Shown here piece by piece: positions 6,261 to 6,606 of a DNA stretch of 6,606 nt; positions within the stretch are counted from its first letter, which is position 1, and each line of letters begins with the position of its first letter. The notes beneath the pieces were generated by a model that was given only the letters and a program-made list of their open reading frames with translations, searched no databases and had not been told where the DNA came from. Location: assembly GCA_020852155.1 (NCBI GenBank), contig JADZBJ010000296.1:1-6606 (forward strand), written 5' to 3'. Origin of the DNA: Saprospiraceae bacterium (lineage in GTDB: Bacteria > Bacteroidota > Bacteroidia > Chitinophagales > Saprospiraceae). The translations under genes and the position numbers were made by a program.

Positions 6261-6279
6261 CCAGTATAATTGTAAAACG

Positions 6280-6606
6280 ATGCAGACACCCCCGCAAGTT
6301 TCCAATGTTCAGATTGAAGAAGGTTGGAAGTCCGTATTGGCCGACGAGTTTTCGCAGCCGTATTTTCAAGCCATCAAAGCATTTTTGGTGCAGGAAAAAT
6401 CGGCCGGAAAAGTCATTTACCCGCCCGGATCATTGATTTTCAATGCATTTAACCAAACGCCATTTGACCAAACCAAAGTTGTGGTGCTGGGCCAGGATCC
6501 ATACCACAATCCCGGCGAAGCCATGGGACTGTCTTTTTCCGTGCCGCGCGGGGTGCGGGTTCCGCCTTCTTTGGCCAATATTTACAAGGAAATCAGGCGC
6601 GACATG
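6280..6606 (+). CDS. ung: Uracil-DNA glycosylase, family 1 (5' part, cut by window end)
   Basis: The first 109 codons are present, with no stop before the window ends. Family-1 uracil-DNA glycosylase removes uracil from DNA by cleaving the N-glycosidic bond, the first step of base-excision repair in the cytoplasm. The water-activating motif GQDPYH is at residues 71-76, with Asp73 as the catalytic aspartate (E. coli Asp64). The family block GLSFSVPRGVRVPPSLANIY follows at 83-102. YPPGSLIFNAF (47-57) also fits the family. The usual length is about 220-230 residues, so roughly half is missing, including the HPSPLS motif with the catalytic histidine. The ATG at 6280 gives a normal N-terminal length and lies in a divergent promoter region with tRNA-Arg. 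There is no sign of damage within the visible part. Confidence 0.96.
   Translation, partial: MQTPPQVSNVQIEEGWKSVLADEFSQPYFQAIKAFLVQEKSAGKVIYPPGSLIFNAFNQTPFDQTKVVVLGQDPYHNPGEAMGLSFSVPRGVRVPPSLANIYKEIRRDM

Noticed and set aside
6151..6369. Minus-strand open frame of 72 codons covering part of tRNA-Arg and the start of ung
   Set aside because: Its C-terminal end is a translation of the tRNA sequence, a familiar false gene, and the rest is antisense to ung.

Overview
The window looks like a stretch of a Bacteroidota chromosome, probably from the Saprospiria or a near relative. Three signs point there. Two adjacent large secreted proteins carry type IX secretion (T9SS) C-terminal sorting domains and Saprospiraceae-style domain layouts. 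Upstream regions carry the Bacteroidota -7 box TAnnTTTG and lack clear Shine-Dalgarno sites. The intergenic DNA holds short A/T-rich heptamer repeats and 'TCTGCGGGAAA'-type palindromes of the kind seen between Bacteroidota genes. The genus assignment is inference; no marker gene is complete enough to settle it.

Layout: 1-315 is non-coding and rich in palindromes, including a REP-like element at 141-209 and a possible insertion-sequence end near 101. Then comes a minus-strand pair transcribed from right to left. The first gene (4474 down to 1694) encodes a 926-residue secreted protein with propeller-like, SdrD-B-like, DUF7619-like and T9SS sorting regions. After a 28-base gap, the second (1665 down to 316) encodes a 449-residue secreted protein with dockerin-like motifs, a cohesin-like domain and a T9SS sorting domain. 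They are very likely one operon for cell-surface or secreted proteins. A 108-base divergent promoter region (4475-4582) separates them from a plus-strand gene (4583-5986) for an uncharacterised, all-helical, TPR-like cytoplasmic protein of 467 residues.

That gene ends in a hairpin and a seven-copy AATTTGA tandem repeat, followed by a 14-base minisatellite that also occurs beside the end of the secreted-protein operon. Next is tRNA-Arg(UCU) on the minus strand (6188-6116). A second divergent promoter region follows, leading to the 5' part of ung, uracil-DNA glycosylase (6280 onward), which is cut by the window end.

The two secreted proteins presumably cross the inner membrane by Sec and the outer membrane by T9SS. 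The tRNA and ung are housekeeping neighbours without an evident functional link to them. I see no defence system, CRISPR array, transposase gene or other clearly new system. The most open questions are the function of the 467-residue protein and the behaviour of the repeat elements at gene ends.
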